Positions 1-9,036 of a stretch of 64,000 bases of DNA are shown piece after piece. The translations under genes and the position numbers were made by a program. The notes beneath the pieces were generated by a model. That model was not told the DNA's origin, ran no database searches, and saw only the letters and a program-made list of their open reading frames with translations. The DNA comes from Chelativorans sp. AA-79 (GTDB lineage: Bacteria > Pseudomonadota > Alphaproteobacteria > Rhizobiales > Rhizobiaceae), in contig NZ_CP120361.1 in the NCBI RefSeq assembly GCF_029457495.1, positions 248,001 to 312,000 on the forward strand. Direction: 5' to 3'. Numbering within the stretch: the first letter of the stretch is position 1; each line of letters begins with the position of its first letter.

Positions 1-303
1 GGCAAGCCCTGCCCTAACGGAAACGAGCTCGCTCCTGGCTGCGTCCCACTTCAAAGAACCCTTTGTCAGAGGGCACGCCAACAGCTCCAAAAGCTTGGGA
101 TCGATCGAAGCCCTCTCCGTTTGTCGAGCATCCGTCATCGGCTTATCTCACTTGTGGCCTACGCATCGAGGCCATTGGGGATCGCGGAGCGGTTCACCTG
201 CCACTATCGACCCCGCCCGACCGCCGAGCTGGCGAGGAAATTGTTGCAGCGGGGCATTCGCTTCTGTCCGAGACGTGACCCGGGTTTCCGGTAGTGGAAA
301 CCC
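1..303. other. Left-edge stretch with no recognised gene
   Basis: No reading frame in this stretch resembles a protein family I recognise. The open frames here are short and show no convincing ribosome-binding site. The only structure I see is an inverted repeat at its right end, directly behind the stop codon of the thioredoxin-like gene, listed separately. Confidence 0.4.
282..303 (-). terminator. Possible hairpin terminator behind the thioredoxin-like gene
   Basis: GGGTTTCC at 282-289 and GGAAACCC at 296-303 form a perfect 8-bp stem with a 6-nt loop, beginning directly at the stop codon of the minus-strand gene. No T-run follows on the minus strand, so intrinsic termination is uncertain. 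Confidence 0.35.
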
Positions 304-1296
304 TTAGGAAAACAGCAGCGAAGAAAGCTTCCGTCGCGCCGCGAGCGTCTCGGGATCGGTCATTCCCCAGGCGTCGAAGAACTCAAGCAGTTTTGCCCGC
401 GCGGCATCCTCGTTCCAGTCGCGGTCGGCTTTCACGATGGCCAGCAGATTGTCTGCTGCTTCCTGCCGCTTTCCCTGTGCGTTCTGGACCAGCGCGAGAT
501 CGAAACGCGCCTGGTGATCGGCCGGGTCGGCCTCAAGGCGCCTTTGCAGCTGGACGGGATCTCCGAGATCTGCGACCTGCTCCGCCAGGGCCATCTTTGC
601 CCGCACGGCCGCGACCGCCGCCGCGTTCCTCTTCGTTTCGGGAACCCGGTCGAGAACGGACCGCGCTTCTTCCGTCTGGCCTGTCTCGAAGAGCAGATCG
701 GCAAGGCCCGCGATCGCCTCGACATGTTCCGGCTCCTGCTGCAAAACGGCAGAGTAGATCTGTGCCGCCATCTGCGAATCGCCGGCTTCCCGTGCTTCGG
801 AAGCGGCTGCAAGCGCGTCCTCCACCTGCTTACCGCCACCGGCGGAAATCCGCTTTATGAACTCGCGAATCTGGCTTTCCGGGACTGCGCCCATGAAGCC
901 GTCCACCGGCTGGCCGTCCTTGAAAGCGATCACCGCGGGGATCGACTGAATCCCGAGTTGGCCCGGAATGGCCGGATGCTCATCGATATTGAGCTTCACG
1001 AGCTTCACTCGGCCGCCAACTTCCCGCACCACCTTCTCAAGCGTGGGCGTAAGCTGCTTGCATGGCCCGCACCACGGCGCCCAGAAGTCCACCAGCACCG
1101 GCTGATTGCGCGACTCCTGCACCACATCAGCTGCGAAAGCGGCAGTGCTGGTGTCTTTGATAAGATCGCCCGTGGATGGCGCACTGGACAACCCTGCTAT
1201 CCCGCCGGCGGCGCCGGCATCCGCATGCGGTGCGTTTCCGAAGGTGACATTGGTTGTCATCCCGCCGCCCGCATAAGGGTTTTCACGGTCGTTCAT
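304..1296 (-). CDS. YbbN-like thioredoxin with C-terminal TPR-type repeats
   Basis: This 330-aa protein is a cytoplasmic thioredoxin-fold co-chaperone of the YbbN/CnoX type. A glycine- and alanine-rich N-terminus is followed by a thioredoxin domain with the full WCGPC active site at residues 75-79 and a cis-proline region (SIPAVIAF). The second half is alpha-helical and repeat-like (ASEAREAGD, ALVQNAQGK), as in the TPR part of YbbN. I chose the ATG at 1296 because AGGGG lies just upstream; a further in-frame start at 1338 would add 14 residues. Family members protect folding clients from oxidation and hand them to chaperones; the precise role here is inferred from the family. Confidence 0.9.
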   Translation of the reverse strand: MNDRENPYAGGGMTTNVTFGNAPHADAGAAGGIAGLSSAPSTGDLIKDTSTAAFAADVVQESRNQPVLVDFWAPWCGPCKQLTPTLEKVVREVGGRVKLVKLNIDEHPAIPGQLGIQSIPAVIAFKDGQPVDGFMGAVPESQIREFIKRISAGGGKQVEDALAAASEAREAGDSQMAAQIYSAVLQQEPEHVEAIAGLADLLFETGQTEEARSVLDRVPETKRNAAAVAAVRAKMALAEQVADLGDPVQLQRRLEADPADHQARFDLALVQNAQGKRQEAADNLLAIVKADRDWNEDAARAKLLEFFDAWGMTDPETLAARRKLSSLLFS

Positions 1297-1383
1297 CTCT
1301 GCCCCTTCCTGGACTTCATCCTTGATGACCTTGCGCATAGCAGCCGATCATGCAAACGCAAAGCGGCTCCCGTGATGTGGCGA

Positions 1384-1881
1384 TCATTGCGATACTTTCA
1401 AGATGAGGGGCTCGTGACCCGTGGATCTGAGGAACCGCAGCAGATCAGAGCGGCGGATGGAGGTCGTGGCCTCATTGTGGAGCGGATGGGCATTGATCAC
1501 ATCGCTCTCCATGAGCTGTTCGTCGAGGACGACCGTCACCTGTCGCAGGTCATCGTTTATCACGCCGAATACCGTGACGGATCCAGGCGCCACGCCGAGG
1601 AACGCCTCAAGCCGCTCTGCGCTGCCGAAGGAGAGGCGGCCCGACGCGCCGAGCGTATGGTGGATGGCCTTGAGGTCCACGCGCGCATCTTCCGCGACGG
1701 TCAGAAGAAAATACCTGCCCTTCCTGTCCTTCAGGAAGAGGTTTTTCGTGTGGGCACCGGGAATCTTTCCGCGCAGGCCGCGGGATTCTTCGACGGTGAA
1801 GAGGGGAGGATGCCCGTAGGTGCTCACCTCGATGCCAAGCTCCGCGAGATGTCGCATCAAATCATCCGGTGTTTTAGGCAT
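1384..1881 (-). CDS. YbaK/ProX-type aminoacyl-tRNA deacylase
   Basis: A 165-aa protein of the prolyl-tRNA editing (YbaK/ProXp-ala) family, which acts in trans to remove mischarged amino acids, usually alanine, from tRNA-Pro. The conserved core HTKNLFLKD holds the lysine typical of the family, and the length is that of a stand-alone editing domain. The ATG at 1881 is preceded by GGAGAG at short spacing; an upstream TTG would add four residues. The gene lies upstream of the thioredoxin-like gene on the same strand with an 87-nt gap. Exact substrate specificity cannot be told from the sequence. Confidence 0.88.
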   Translation of the reverse strand: MPKTPDDLMRHLAELGIEVSTYGHPPLFTVEESRGLRGKIPGAHTKNLFLKDRKGRYFLLTVAEDARVDLKAIHHTLGASGRLSFGSAERLEAFLGVAPGSVTVFGVINDDLRQVTVVLDEQLMESDVINAHPLHNEATTSIRRSDLLRFLRSTGHEPLILKVSQ

Positions 1882-1995
1882 ATGGCTCTCCAATCATGCT
1901 GAGGCCGGTCTACGCGTTTCGCCCGCACAGGTGCAAGCAGGAGAGCGCCCGACCACGGTGCGAGCCCTGTCTCCTGTTTCGACGCGAATTCCCTG

Positions 1996-2026
1996 TTGCA
2001 ATCGGTGCCGAGTTCAGCCATATAAG
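1996..2026 (+). promoter_or_regulatory. Candidate promoter of tRNA-Gly
   Basis: TTGCAA at 1996-2001 and TATAAG at 2021-2026, 19 nt apart, end 27 nt upstream of the tRNA. The spacing is slightly long but position and sequence suit a stable-RNA promoter. Confidence 0.4.
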
Positions 2027-2053
2027 CGCCGCTTACGGCGTTTCGCCGCGCGA

Positions 2054-2128
2054 GCGGGTGTAGCTCAGGGGTAGAGCACAACCTTGCCAAGGTTGGGGTC
2101 GAGGGTTCGAATCCCTTCGCCCGCTCCA
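2054..2128 (+). tRNA. tRNA-Gly (anticodon GCC)
   Basis: A complete 75-nt cloverleaf including encoded CCA. The acceptor arm GCGGGTG pairs with CGCCCGC, the D-arm contains TAGCTCAGGGGTAGAGC, the anticodon GCC is at 2086-2088 inside a CCTTGCCAAGG arm, and the T-loop is TTCGAAT. It is the integration site of the downstream island: its 3' 45 nt recur at 16097-16140. The copy here is intact, so integration regenerated a functional gene. Confidence 0.97.
2084..2128 (+). repeat. attL: tRNA-Gly 3' end, left copy of the island repeat
   Basis: A 45-nt segment from the anticodon arm to the CCA end. It matches 16097-16140 except for one G: a run of four Gs here versus three in the right copy. Confidence 0.88.
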
Positions 2129-2252
2129 GTTTTCCTTAGATTTGAAGGGCTTAGGGCTCGGGGTATCCGGGCCTTTCTGCTGTCTGGGCGCCGGGGAGCG
2201 GGCGGGGGAGTTTGCCTCAACAGATGGTGGCGTTCCGCTTCGGAACAAAATT

Positions 2253-3893
2253 TCACTCTGCCGCTTGGCCCATGGGCTCTGTTGCCGTGTCGCTGGCGCT
2301 CTCTCCCTCTCTGCTCGATACGGCTCCAATCGCCCCAGAAAGAAGGGCGTGAAGTGCCTCCCCTATCTGGCGCGCCAAGAAAGGCGGTACCGCATTGCCA
2401 ACTTGGACAAACTGCTCAGTCTGGTTGCCGAAAAAGCGATAATTGTCAGGAAATGTCTGCAGACGAGCAGCTTCTCGTAGAGTCAGCGCCCGGCACTGCA
2501 TGGGGTCGGGATGGATGAAGTAGTGCCCGTCTTTCGCAAGATGGCTGGTTATAGTTGTAGAGGGAGCATCCCAAATTTGCACTCGAAACCGATCGGAGAA
2601 TACTCCACTATCCCAATTTTTATGGTTCGGTGCTAGGATAGGAGGAAACTCTTTAGCGACTGGTGAGCGTCCGGTCACCTCTGCAAATACCGCAGCGAAG
2701 AAATAGCGAGCAAGGTCGGATTCCATATGACCACGGCTGAGATGGCCCTTTAGCAATTTGAGTCTTCGATCCATAATCCACTCACGAAGGCTTTGGGGGC
2801 ATCTTTCGGACAGAGCACCTAGGTCGGAACTGCTTCGATGTGTCGGACCTTCGCCATTCGCTATCTGTTTAGCGAGCACTCGGGATCGTTGGTTGATCAG
2901 ACGATAGTTGTCGTCGCCGGATTCTGCCGTAGCCTCAATCACCTTTTGAACTGATCTGGCCAAAGCGCTCTTCCATGCATCGACCGAGTCTGCCTTGCTC
3001 ACGCCGCTGCGTATAGCTGGCAACGTCCTCAACACATCAGCGACAGTAACCTTTATCGCGGTCAGCTCAGTTTCTGATTGAGTCTGCTGCTTCAACAGAG
3101 CTAAATCCCGACGTACGCCAACTATGATGATACGATGCCGTGCTTGAGGTACACTGAATACTTCCGAACGGATGACAAAGTCCTTTGGCTTCCGAGTAAG
3201 CTTTAGGTGGCCGATACCGCCTGGCCCCGGCGCAAAGGCGAAGAACTCATAGGTCTGCGAATTGCCTCCAACAGCGGCGAGATCGGCAAGCACCTTCTTG
3301 AAAATGTCCTCCCCCCCAACTGACGTGGAGAGCATCCCCTTTACATTTTCCATAACGAATGCTGCGGGCTTTAGTTTCTCCAACGCCGCGATGTATTCTT
3401 TATAGAGAAAGTGGCGCTTGTCTTTTGCCGGGTCGTACTCCGCAATTCCCCTGTTCCGAGCGCGGCCGGCAATAGAATAGGCTTGGCAGGGGGGCCCACC
3501 GATAACGATGGTTCTGTCACCCGAACTCTCACGAATTGCTTGGAGTTTCGGGGCGATTACATCGCTCGCGCCCTCCTCTCCAAGCTCCAACAGGAGTGCC
3601 TCGGCCTCAGCAGCTTGCCATTGCTCTGGATAGAGAGTTTCCCAGTCCGGCTCGTCAATCTCGTCGTTCAGAAATGAGTAATACCGGTCGGGGAAACTGT
3701 CGCCAAACTGGCGCAAAAAGGCTCGGAAACGCAGCGTCTTATGAGCTGTCGCATCCTTCTCAACTGATAAAGCAATATTAAAGGGACGAAAACCATCCGC
3801 ATCACGGACGGATGCGAATCCTTCGGCGAGTCCGCCCGGGCCAGCGAACAAGTCCACTACCTGAAACGGTACTGCTGCTGTTTTCACGGTCAA
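2253..3893 (-). CDS. C5-cytosine DNA methyltransferase
   Basis: A complete 546-aa DNA (cytosine-5-)-methyltransferase. It has motif I DLFAGPGG (residues 14-21), motif IV GGPPCQ with the catalytic Cys about residue 136, motif VI ENV (182-184), motif VIII QARHR (about 250-254) and C-terminal GNAVPP (499-504). The gap between motifs I and IV (~115 residues) is longer than usual, and a large target-recognition region precedes motif IX. It is the last gene of a chain 5197-7341, 3890-5197, this gene. I used the TTG at 3893, which overlaps the upstream TGA; a GTG at 3887 is equally possible, and a TTG at 3989 would overlap the neighbour by 100 nt. It likely protects host DNA; the target site is unknown. 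Confidence 0.93.
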   Translation of the reverse strand: MTVKTAAVPFQVVDLFAGPGGLAEGFASVRDADGFRPFNIALSVEKDATAHKTLRFRAFLRQFGDSFPDRYYSFLNDEIDEPDWETLYPEQWQAAEAEALLLELGEEGASDVIAPKLQAIRESSGDRTIVIGGPPCQAYSIAGRARNRGIAEYDPAKDKRHFLYKEYIAALEKLKPAAFVMENVKGMLSTSVGGEDIFKKVLADLAAVGGNSQTYEFFAFAPGPGGIGHLKLTRKPKDFVIRSEVFSVPQARHRIIIVGVRRDLALLKQQTQSETELTAIKVTVADVLRTLPAIRSGVSKADSVDAWKSALARSVQKVIEATAESGDDNYRLINQRSRVLAKQIANGEGPTHRSSSDLGALSERCPQSLREWIMDRRLKLLKGHLSRGHMESDLARYFFAAVFAEVTGRSPVAKEFPPILAPNHKNWDSGVFSDRFRVQIWDAPSTTITSHLAKDGHYFIHPDPMQCRALTLREAARLQTFPDNYRFFGNQTEQFVQVGNAVPPFLARQIGEALHALLSGAIGAVSSREGESASDTATEPMGQAAE

Positions 3894-5197
3894 AAACTGA
3901 GCGTCCCGGGCCTCATCAGATGCGCAGAGACATGCACCAAGATTGTCATTAACAACTGTTCGCGCAATCGCATTGAGGCGTCTAACCAATTCGGAAGATC
4001 GTCTTGGACCACCGTCGTCCCAAAGCGGGCGTGGACGAGTAAACTGTGAGGTTCTGGAGGAGCCCCCAAACTGAATTGCTCACGACAAAGAAAGACTGCT
4101 GGACTACGTTTTGTGTTCTGGAGCGCGTCAGTAGGCACGAGGAGAGCCAACTGCATAGGTAGTGGACCGGTATTGGCTTGTGCTTGATCGCAAGCCGCGC
4201 CCCCACGGATCACCACCAACTGACCGTCATTTACTCGATCCGGTTTTAGCTTGAATTCCTTATCTCTTAGATGTGCAGCAGTAACGCCGAACCTTGCTTT
4301 CATCGCAGCGTCTTCGAGTTGAGCAGCGGAAAGCGGAATAATCGCACCCCAGTCCGTTTTGTTGACGGACTCACCTGGCCCAATAGCCAAATGTGCCATC
4401 CGATTCATCTGTGCTTTCTGAGCGTCAGTAAGCACGATGCCCGGCTGAGGGAATGTTACGGCACGTTTCCATAGATCTGCAGAACCGGGTGCCTCGGCCT
4501 GATTCAGTATCCTGTCGCTGAGCAATGGAGACAGCGCTGCCGTCACAGCACCCCTCGGATCATTCGGAGCATTGGAAGCTCCAAAAGCAGCCTCCGCTAA
4601 GCGGCTCAGGATGCCATCAAGAGCCGCCGGATAGGCCGTAAAGGTTCGCTGATCGTCAGGTACAAGCTGACCCACAAGCGCCAGCGTGGAATTTGCCGCC
4701 GCCAATACGTCGCGCTCCCAACTCAGGAGTGCGGATAGCTGCGGCATAGACGCAATCTGCTCTCCAATGGCAGATCGGATACCTTTCACATCCCACTGAC
4801 CGGCCGCCTGGCCGAACAGCTTCTTATCCAACGCAAGTACCGCGATAGGGCGCTTGCTTAGAGGCAGAATCTGTTCAAGCCGTCCCGAGAATTCAACTCG
4901 TTCTTGCTCATGGGATGTCCATAACACCAGTACATAGGGGCCATGCGTTTCCGGAATGCACAGATTCAGTATATTGGCAAGAGTGTCATAGTGCTGGATA
5001 CTCGCGGGTGCGCCTTTCAGGAGATGGAGATCGCTGAACAAGATACGCAGTCCATGGAACAGCGACGGTGACGGCAGCGCCTCCGGATCAAATTCAATCC
5101 CAACACATGGGGCACCAAGGCGATGGAGCGCCTGAATTAGAGGTGAGAGCTCCTTAGGATCATCGTCTATCGCAATATATCGCGCAGGCGTGAACAT
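3890..5197 (-). CDS. Receiver-domain protein with uncharacterised C-terminal domain
   Basis: A 435-aa protein whose first ~130 residues look like a response-regulator receiver domain: acidic DDD at 11-13, a possible phospho-acceptor D56 in LFSDLHL, T94 in LWTSHE and lysine 125/126 in ALDKK. The remaining ~300 residues match no output domain I recognise, with no helix-turn-helix or nuclease motif seen. The ATG overlaps the stop of the upstream dual-ATPase gene (TAATG), so the two are probably translationally coupled. The natural reading is that it is the partner of that neighbour's histidine-kinase module. Family assignment of the N-terminus is good; its function is inference. Confidence 0.72.
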   Translation of the reverse strand: MFTPARYIAIDDDPKELSPLIQALHRLGAPCVGIEFDPEALPSPSLFHGLRILFSDLHLLKGAPASIQHYDTLANILNLCIPETHGPYVLVLWTSHEQERVEFSGRLEQILPLSKRPIAVLALDKKLFGQAAGQWDVKGIRSAIGEQIASMPQLSALLSWERDVLAAANSTLALVGQLVPDDQRTFTAYPAALDGILSRLAEAAFGASNAPNDPRGAVTAALSPLLSDRILNQAEAPGSADLWKRAVTFPQPGIVLTDAQKAQMNRMAHLAIGPGESVNKTDWGAIIPLSAAQLEDAAMKARFGVTAAHLRDKEFKLKPDRVNDGQLVVIRGGAACDQAQANTGPLPMQLALLVPTDALQNTKRSPAVFLCREQFSLGAPPEPHSLLVHARFGTTVVQDDLPNWLDASMRLREQLLMTILVHVSAHLMRPGTLSF

Positions 5198-7341
5198 TAG
5201 TGTCTACCAAACACAAGCGCAACTACAGCGCCGTCAAAAGCCTCGGGCACGTCAGCTTGCTCCGCAGCAGGAAACACAAGATGCCCTTCGTTAAGGTCCA
5301 TCACCAAGTTTGCAAAATACAAGCCTAGACCGCTTCCACCAGGTCGACGTGTGAAAAACGGACTAACAATTGTGGCTGGATCATCCAAGAAACCCGGGCC
5401 ATTATCCGCAACAATAATTGCGGGGCCGCCTTCGAAATCGGGGAACACATTGACGTATATACGCCTGTCGTCAGCATTTGGATGGCGGACTTTGACCCAG
5501 TGAACTGCGTTGTCTATCAAATTGGTCAGAGCACCGAGCACCAGGCCAGAACTGAAAACGGCGGTTGCGTCCGGGCCATCCTCCTCCAGAGCTGGACATG
5601 TAAGCTTGATGCCGTGTAGGCGAAATCGCAGAAGGCTCAGGTCTCTGGCTGTTCGCACAATGTCTCTAAGCGAGCCGGACTTTCTCGTCGTGTTCCGCAG
5701 CAGCTGTGTTGATGTTTCCAACAGGCCTTGAAGCTGGCCTGCCTGTTCGCGCAAGCTCTCAATATCGAAGTCCGGATCATTGATTGCTCCGGTTAATACA
5801 CGGACGCCACGCTCCACCTCGTGAAAAATAACAGCAAGGCCGGCGTTGGACACACCGGATCGCGCGAAATTCTCACGCAATATTGCATAGTCGGTCTCAA
5901 TCTTATGGATTGCAGGTTCTAAAATCTTGTCCACGCGGTTCGCCCGCGCCAGACGCCGCAACTCTGCCAATGGTCCCTCAATGCCCTCTGATGTCCCGCT
6001 CGGCTCTCCAGTCACTTGGCGGATATGTTCTTTGTCTATGTTGCGCTCGACTTGTAGTATCGTCAACGCACCAAGGACTATTCGTTTAAGTCTTTGATAA
6101 GCCTCGGTCTCCACGAATCCTTCGCGATTCGTCTTCTCCTGAAGAGCATAGCTTTCAGCTAAGCTTAGATCGACAACACCTACGGTGATATTCCGGCTTA
6201 GACGCTTGGCTGGCTCGTTTACTCGCCGGAGATCAAGGCCAAGCCAATCATCACTGGGTTCGCCATAATTATATACGCGGACACCGTCACGATAGACGCG
6301 GACACCACCATTCTGGTCGAGATATCGTTCGAGGAAACGGGTATCTCCATAGAGAGGCAAAATCTTCTTATCTCTGTCGAAGATGTAGAAGCGACCCGAT
6401 ACAGGCCCAATTCCTGCAAGAGTCTCTTCATCTGCCGCTATCCGGCCACGCCGCCGCGGTCGTGGTTCATCGCTTGGATCAAGTACGTCCGGCTCCTCGC
6501 CAGGCGGGATCTGAAAGTGAATTTCGTCGCGCTCCACCACACGTTTGTTGAGTTTCAGCCGCGGGATACCTCTGAATTCGTACCGGTAGTGCAGTCTGCG
6601 TCCATCAAAGTCGAACTCGAATGTGTAAGGGGCCTTCTCTAACAGTTGCTCCACTCCAGGGAGTGTTGACAACCATTCCGGATGCTCGGGCACCTCCAGC
6701 CTTACATCGAAATCACCTATCCGGTCGCCAAATGGCGAGGCTATGGAGGTAACTTGCCTATAAAGGTCGCGAACCTCGCCCCTCGTCCAGTCGGCAGAAC
6801 GCAAACGGCTGATTTCGATGAGCGTCCCCGTTCCTGTCTTGAAGACTTGGGGAGTGCGTTCCCGCACAGTGATCTCCGCTTCTGCTAGATAGGTCTTCTC
6901 CAGCAGAACGTCCCAGTCGAAATCCACAATGCACTCGGCCTCCCCCTCCGCTCTGGTGACGAGACGGATTCGATCGCCGAGCTTATGAACAGCGAACCGT
7001 CCCACACCTTTCTCGCCAAGCGGCAATCGGCCGTATTTTGGTGATCGGACGTTCTTCTCGCGATCCTTTTCCCGGTGATCATGCCCAGGGACTAACCATA
7101 CATCTTCGATGGTCTGCAATGACATGCCTTGACCATTGTCGCGTATGGTTATCTTCGCTTTTGTCGTGCCAACATTGTGAAATGTGATAACGACTTCGTC
7201 CGCATCAGCATCGTACGCATTTTTGACGAGCTCAAAAAGCGCCAGACGAGGCGAACCTATAAGCTGATCCCCCAGCAGCTGGAGCAACCTAGCGCGCGGC
7301 TTAAAGGACCGCTGCAATACGCGTTCAGCTTCTACCGGCAC
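5197..7341 (-). CDS. Dual GHKL ATPase: MORC/HSP90-like N-terminus plus histidine-kinase-like C-terminus
   Basis: A 714-aa cytoplasmic protein with two GHKL-fold ATP sites. The N-terminal site has FELVKNAYDADAD (36-48), DNGQGM (68-73) and GEKGVGRFAVHKLG (109-122), as in MutL/HSP90/MORC-type ATPases of bacterial conflict systems. The C-terminal part has a DHp-like helix with IFHEVE (His507), an N-box NLIDNA (607-612), G1 DNGPGF (646-651), FFT (662-664) and G2 GGSGLGL (668-674), as in sensor histidine kinases. No membrane segment is visible. The GTG start has GAGGGG upstream. It heads a tight unit with the receiver protein and the methyltransferase. Confidence 0.85.
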   Translation of the reverse strand: MPVEAERVLQRSFKPRARLLQLLGDQLIGSPRLALFELVKNAYDADADEVVITFHNVGTTKAKITIRDNGQGMSLQTIEDVWLVPGHDHREKDREKNVRSPKYGRLPLGEKGVGRFAVHKLGDRIRLVTRAEGEAECIVDFDWDVLLEKTYLAEAEITVRERTPQVFKTGTGTLIEISRLRSADWTRGEVRDLYRQVTSIASPFGDRIGDFDVRLEVPEHPEWLSTLPGVEQLLEKAPYTFEFDFDGRRLHYRYEFRGIPRLKLNKRVVERDEIHFQIPPGEEPDVLDPSDEPRPRRRGRIAADEETLAGIGPVSGRFYIFDRDKKILPLYGDTRFLERYLDQNGGVRVYRDGVRVYNYGEPSDDWLGLDLRRVNEPAKRLSRNITVGVVDLSLAESYALQEKTNREGFVETEAYQRLKRIVLGALTILQVERNIDKEHIRQVTGEPSGTSEGIEGPLAELRRLARANRVDKILEPAIHKIETDYAILRENFARSGVSNAGLAVIFHEVERGVRVLTGAINDPDFDIESLREQAGQLQGLLETSTQLLRNTTRKSGSLRDIVRTARDLSLLRFRLHGIKLTCPALEEDGPDATAVFSSGLVLGALTNLIDNAVHWVKVRHPNADDRRIYVNVFPDFEGGPAIIVADNGPGFLDDPATIVSPFFTRRPGGSGLGLYFANLVMDLNEGHLVFPAAEQADVPEAFDGAVVALVFGRH

Positions 7342-7448
7342 AGATTACCCCTCATCGCCCGCGGCACGGATCGACAGAGCCCACCCCCGAGCTCAAGCTA
7401 AACTACCCGGACAAAGCGCAAAAGTCTTCATCGGATGATGTGCATCCC

Positions 7449-8948
7449 CTAGGACTTTGAATTGGCGAATGCCAACTCTTCCTGCAGCTTAACCAACGCT
7501 TTCCGTTTCGGAAGCTGTAGCTTCCAGCGGATCATGTCACCGAGATGCCGTTGGATATCATTGTGCTTCGCTCCGAAACGCATGACCTGCATTTTCTCGT
7601 CGAAATTGCCAAGATCCAAATTGTAACCTGCCTCATCCGGCGTCACCGCGTCCTTCAATCCAGGGCAAAGCGCCTCACGATCAGCCGAGCTCATCTCAAA
7701 GTAGCGCCACATCGGATTGGTATGACCGAAGTCAATCTCACCCTCCTCAATAGCAGTAAACAAACGCTCAAGGTGCTCTGGGTTTTGATCCCGGCCATAG
7801 CCGAAATCGTACGCGAGCTTGGCCAAGGCCTTAAGTACGACAGGTTGCGCCGCGACGGTGTTCTTCTTGGCGCCTTCTTCTCCCCAATATGGAATTTGCG
7901 CGACGGCACCCCAAAACCGACAGCCATACGATTCCTTGGCGTTGATGTCGGCAGGTGAGGCGCCGTTAATAGTGGTCTTATTTAGGAAAAGGAGCGCATT
8001 TATCGAAATGAGATCCTTTCGAGAAATCACGCCCTCGTCCTTGTGCCAATCGTGCGGATTATCGGTGTCCACTACCTTGGCCTTGAGTATGTCGTTACCC
8101 AGCAACCGGTCCTTAATAAACCGATTGACGGCATTGGAATTATCGAACTCGTAAACCAGCCCACTCTCGACTGTCTTTCCAAGATTGTTAAGATCGTGGA
8201 ATAATTGGCGCTCTTGTTCGAAAGTCAGACCCAAATGGGTCTCCACTACAATTGAGCATTCAGCACGCGCGACCTCAAAAGCGGCTGCCCAAACCTGCAT
8301 CTCTTCCGGAGTCGGCTCCCGCTTGGCGTCTCCTGCCGGCACGTAGAGGGCGGGTTTCCGAGGGTAGCGACCATTGTTGATGACCGACTTAAGAAAATCG
8401 AACACCATGTGCATGGCGAAACGGCGGTGCTGGCCGTCAATTACCCAAAGCACGTGCTTATCTGACAGAAAGACCGTGATCACACCGCCCTTGCGCTCGA
8501 ACCGAAGTCCATCCCCTCCAAACTTACAGGTCCGGATATTGGCCGTAATTGGTTGCATCGAGATATACGGTTGGGAGCCTATATCTTTCTGAATTGAGAC
8601 AAGCGCGGGCGGAAGCGGGCGACCCTGCACCTCAAGCTTGCGGCGAGCAGTGTCGATGAGCCCCTTCAAGATAAATATTGCTAGCTTTTTAGCGTGCGTT
8701 TCATCAAGCCGCCGCTGTGCTACTGGCAACTCACGATGCGCAGGCAGTGCCTCAAGGTTAGCCTTATTCGCCACCTCGGAAATCTCATAAAATGCTGCCA
8801 TGGGAACGCTCATAATAAGGGTTCGATTACCCATATTTGAGCCTACCAGAACGTTGAAGGGGCGACCCGAATGATCGCCCTGATCCAAGAGGTCATCCAA
8901 ACTGTTGGTGACAGTTGGTTCGATTTGATCTACATGTACGTCATCCAT
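7449..8948 (-). CDS. DGQHR-domain protein (DndB-like)
   Basis: A 499-aa protein with the DGQHR signature at about residues 171-175 (WVIDGQHRRFAM), an upstream RRLDETHAKKLA segment and a downstream LFHDLNNLGKTVE segment, all typical of DGQHR/DndB-like proteins. In phosphorothioation systems DndB is a transcriptional regulator, but relatives occur in other defence loci with unknown roles. No dndA, C, D or E is present. I chose the ATG at 8948 because AAGGA lies seven bases upstream and because one copy of a structured repeat ends at this start. It is 107 nt upstream of the dual-ATPase gene on the same strand. Confidence 0.85.
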   Translation of the reverse strand: MDDVHVDQIEPTVTNSLDDLLDQGDHSGRPFNVLVGSNMGNRTLIMSVPMAAFYEISEVANKANLEALPAHRELPVAQRRLDETHAKKLAIFILKGLIDTARRKLEVQGRPLPPALVSIQKDIGSQPYISMQPITANIRTCKFGGDGLRFERKGGVITVFLSDKHVLWVIDGQHRRFAMHMVFDFLKSVINNGRYPRKPALYVPAGDAKREPTPEEMQVWAAAFEVARAECSIVVETHLGLTFEQERQLFHDLNNLGKTVESGLVYEFDNSNAVNRFIKDRLLGNDILKAKVVDTDNPHDWHKDEGVISRKDLISINALLFLNKTTINGASPADINAKESYGCRFWGAVAQIPYWGEEGAKKNTVAAQPVVLKALAKLAYDFGYGRDQNPEHLERLFTAIEEGEIDFGHTNPMWRYFEMSSADREALCPGLKDAVTPDEAGYNLDLGNFDEKMQVMRFGAKHNDIQRHLGDMIRWKLQLPKRKALVKLQEELAFANSKS

Positions 8949-8953
8949 CGAAT

Positions 8954-9035
8954 GTTCCTTTTCCGCTTCGGCGGGATATCGGTGTGAATCGCGCGACCGG
9001 CGGTTTCCAGACACTCCGGTCGCGCGACGTTTTTT
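8954..9035. ncRNA. Structured element copy 1, in front of the DGQHR gene
   Basis: On the plus strand the copy begins GTTCCTTTTCCGC, reaches GATATCGG, and then forms a perfect 12-bp stem: TCGCGCGACCGG at 8989-9000 with CCGGTCGCGCGA at 9016-9027. The loop contains CGGTTTCCAGACACT and a T-run follows at 9030-9035. On the minus strand its far end is the GGAAAAGGA ribosome-binding region of the DGQHR gene. It may be a plus-strand small RNA with its own terminator or a minus-strand leader element; the sequence does not decide. Confidence 0.55.
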
Positions 9036-9036
9036 C

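Noticed and set aside
432..839. Long overlapping frames inside GC-rich genes, for example opposite or within the thioredoxin-like, synthetase and permease genes
   Set aside because: Arginine- and serine-rich text without motifs; these are shadows of real genes in other frames.
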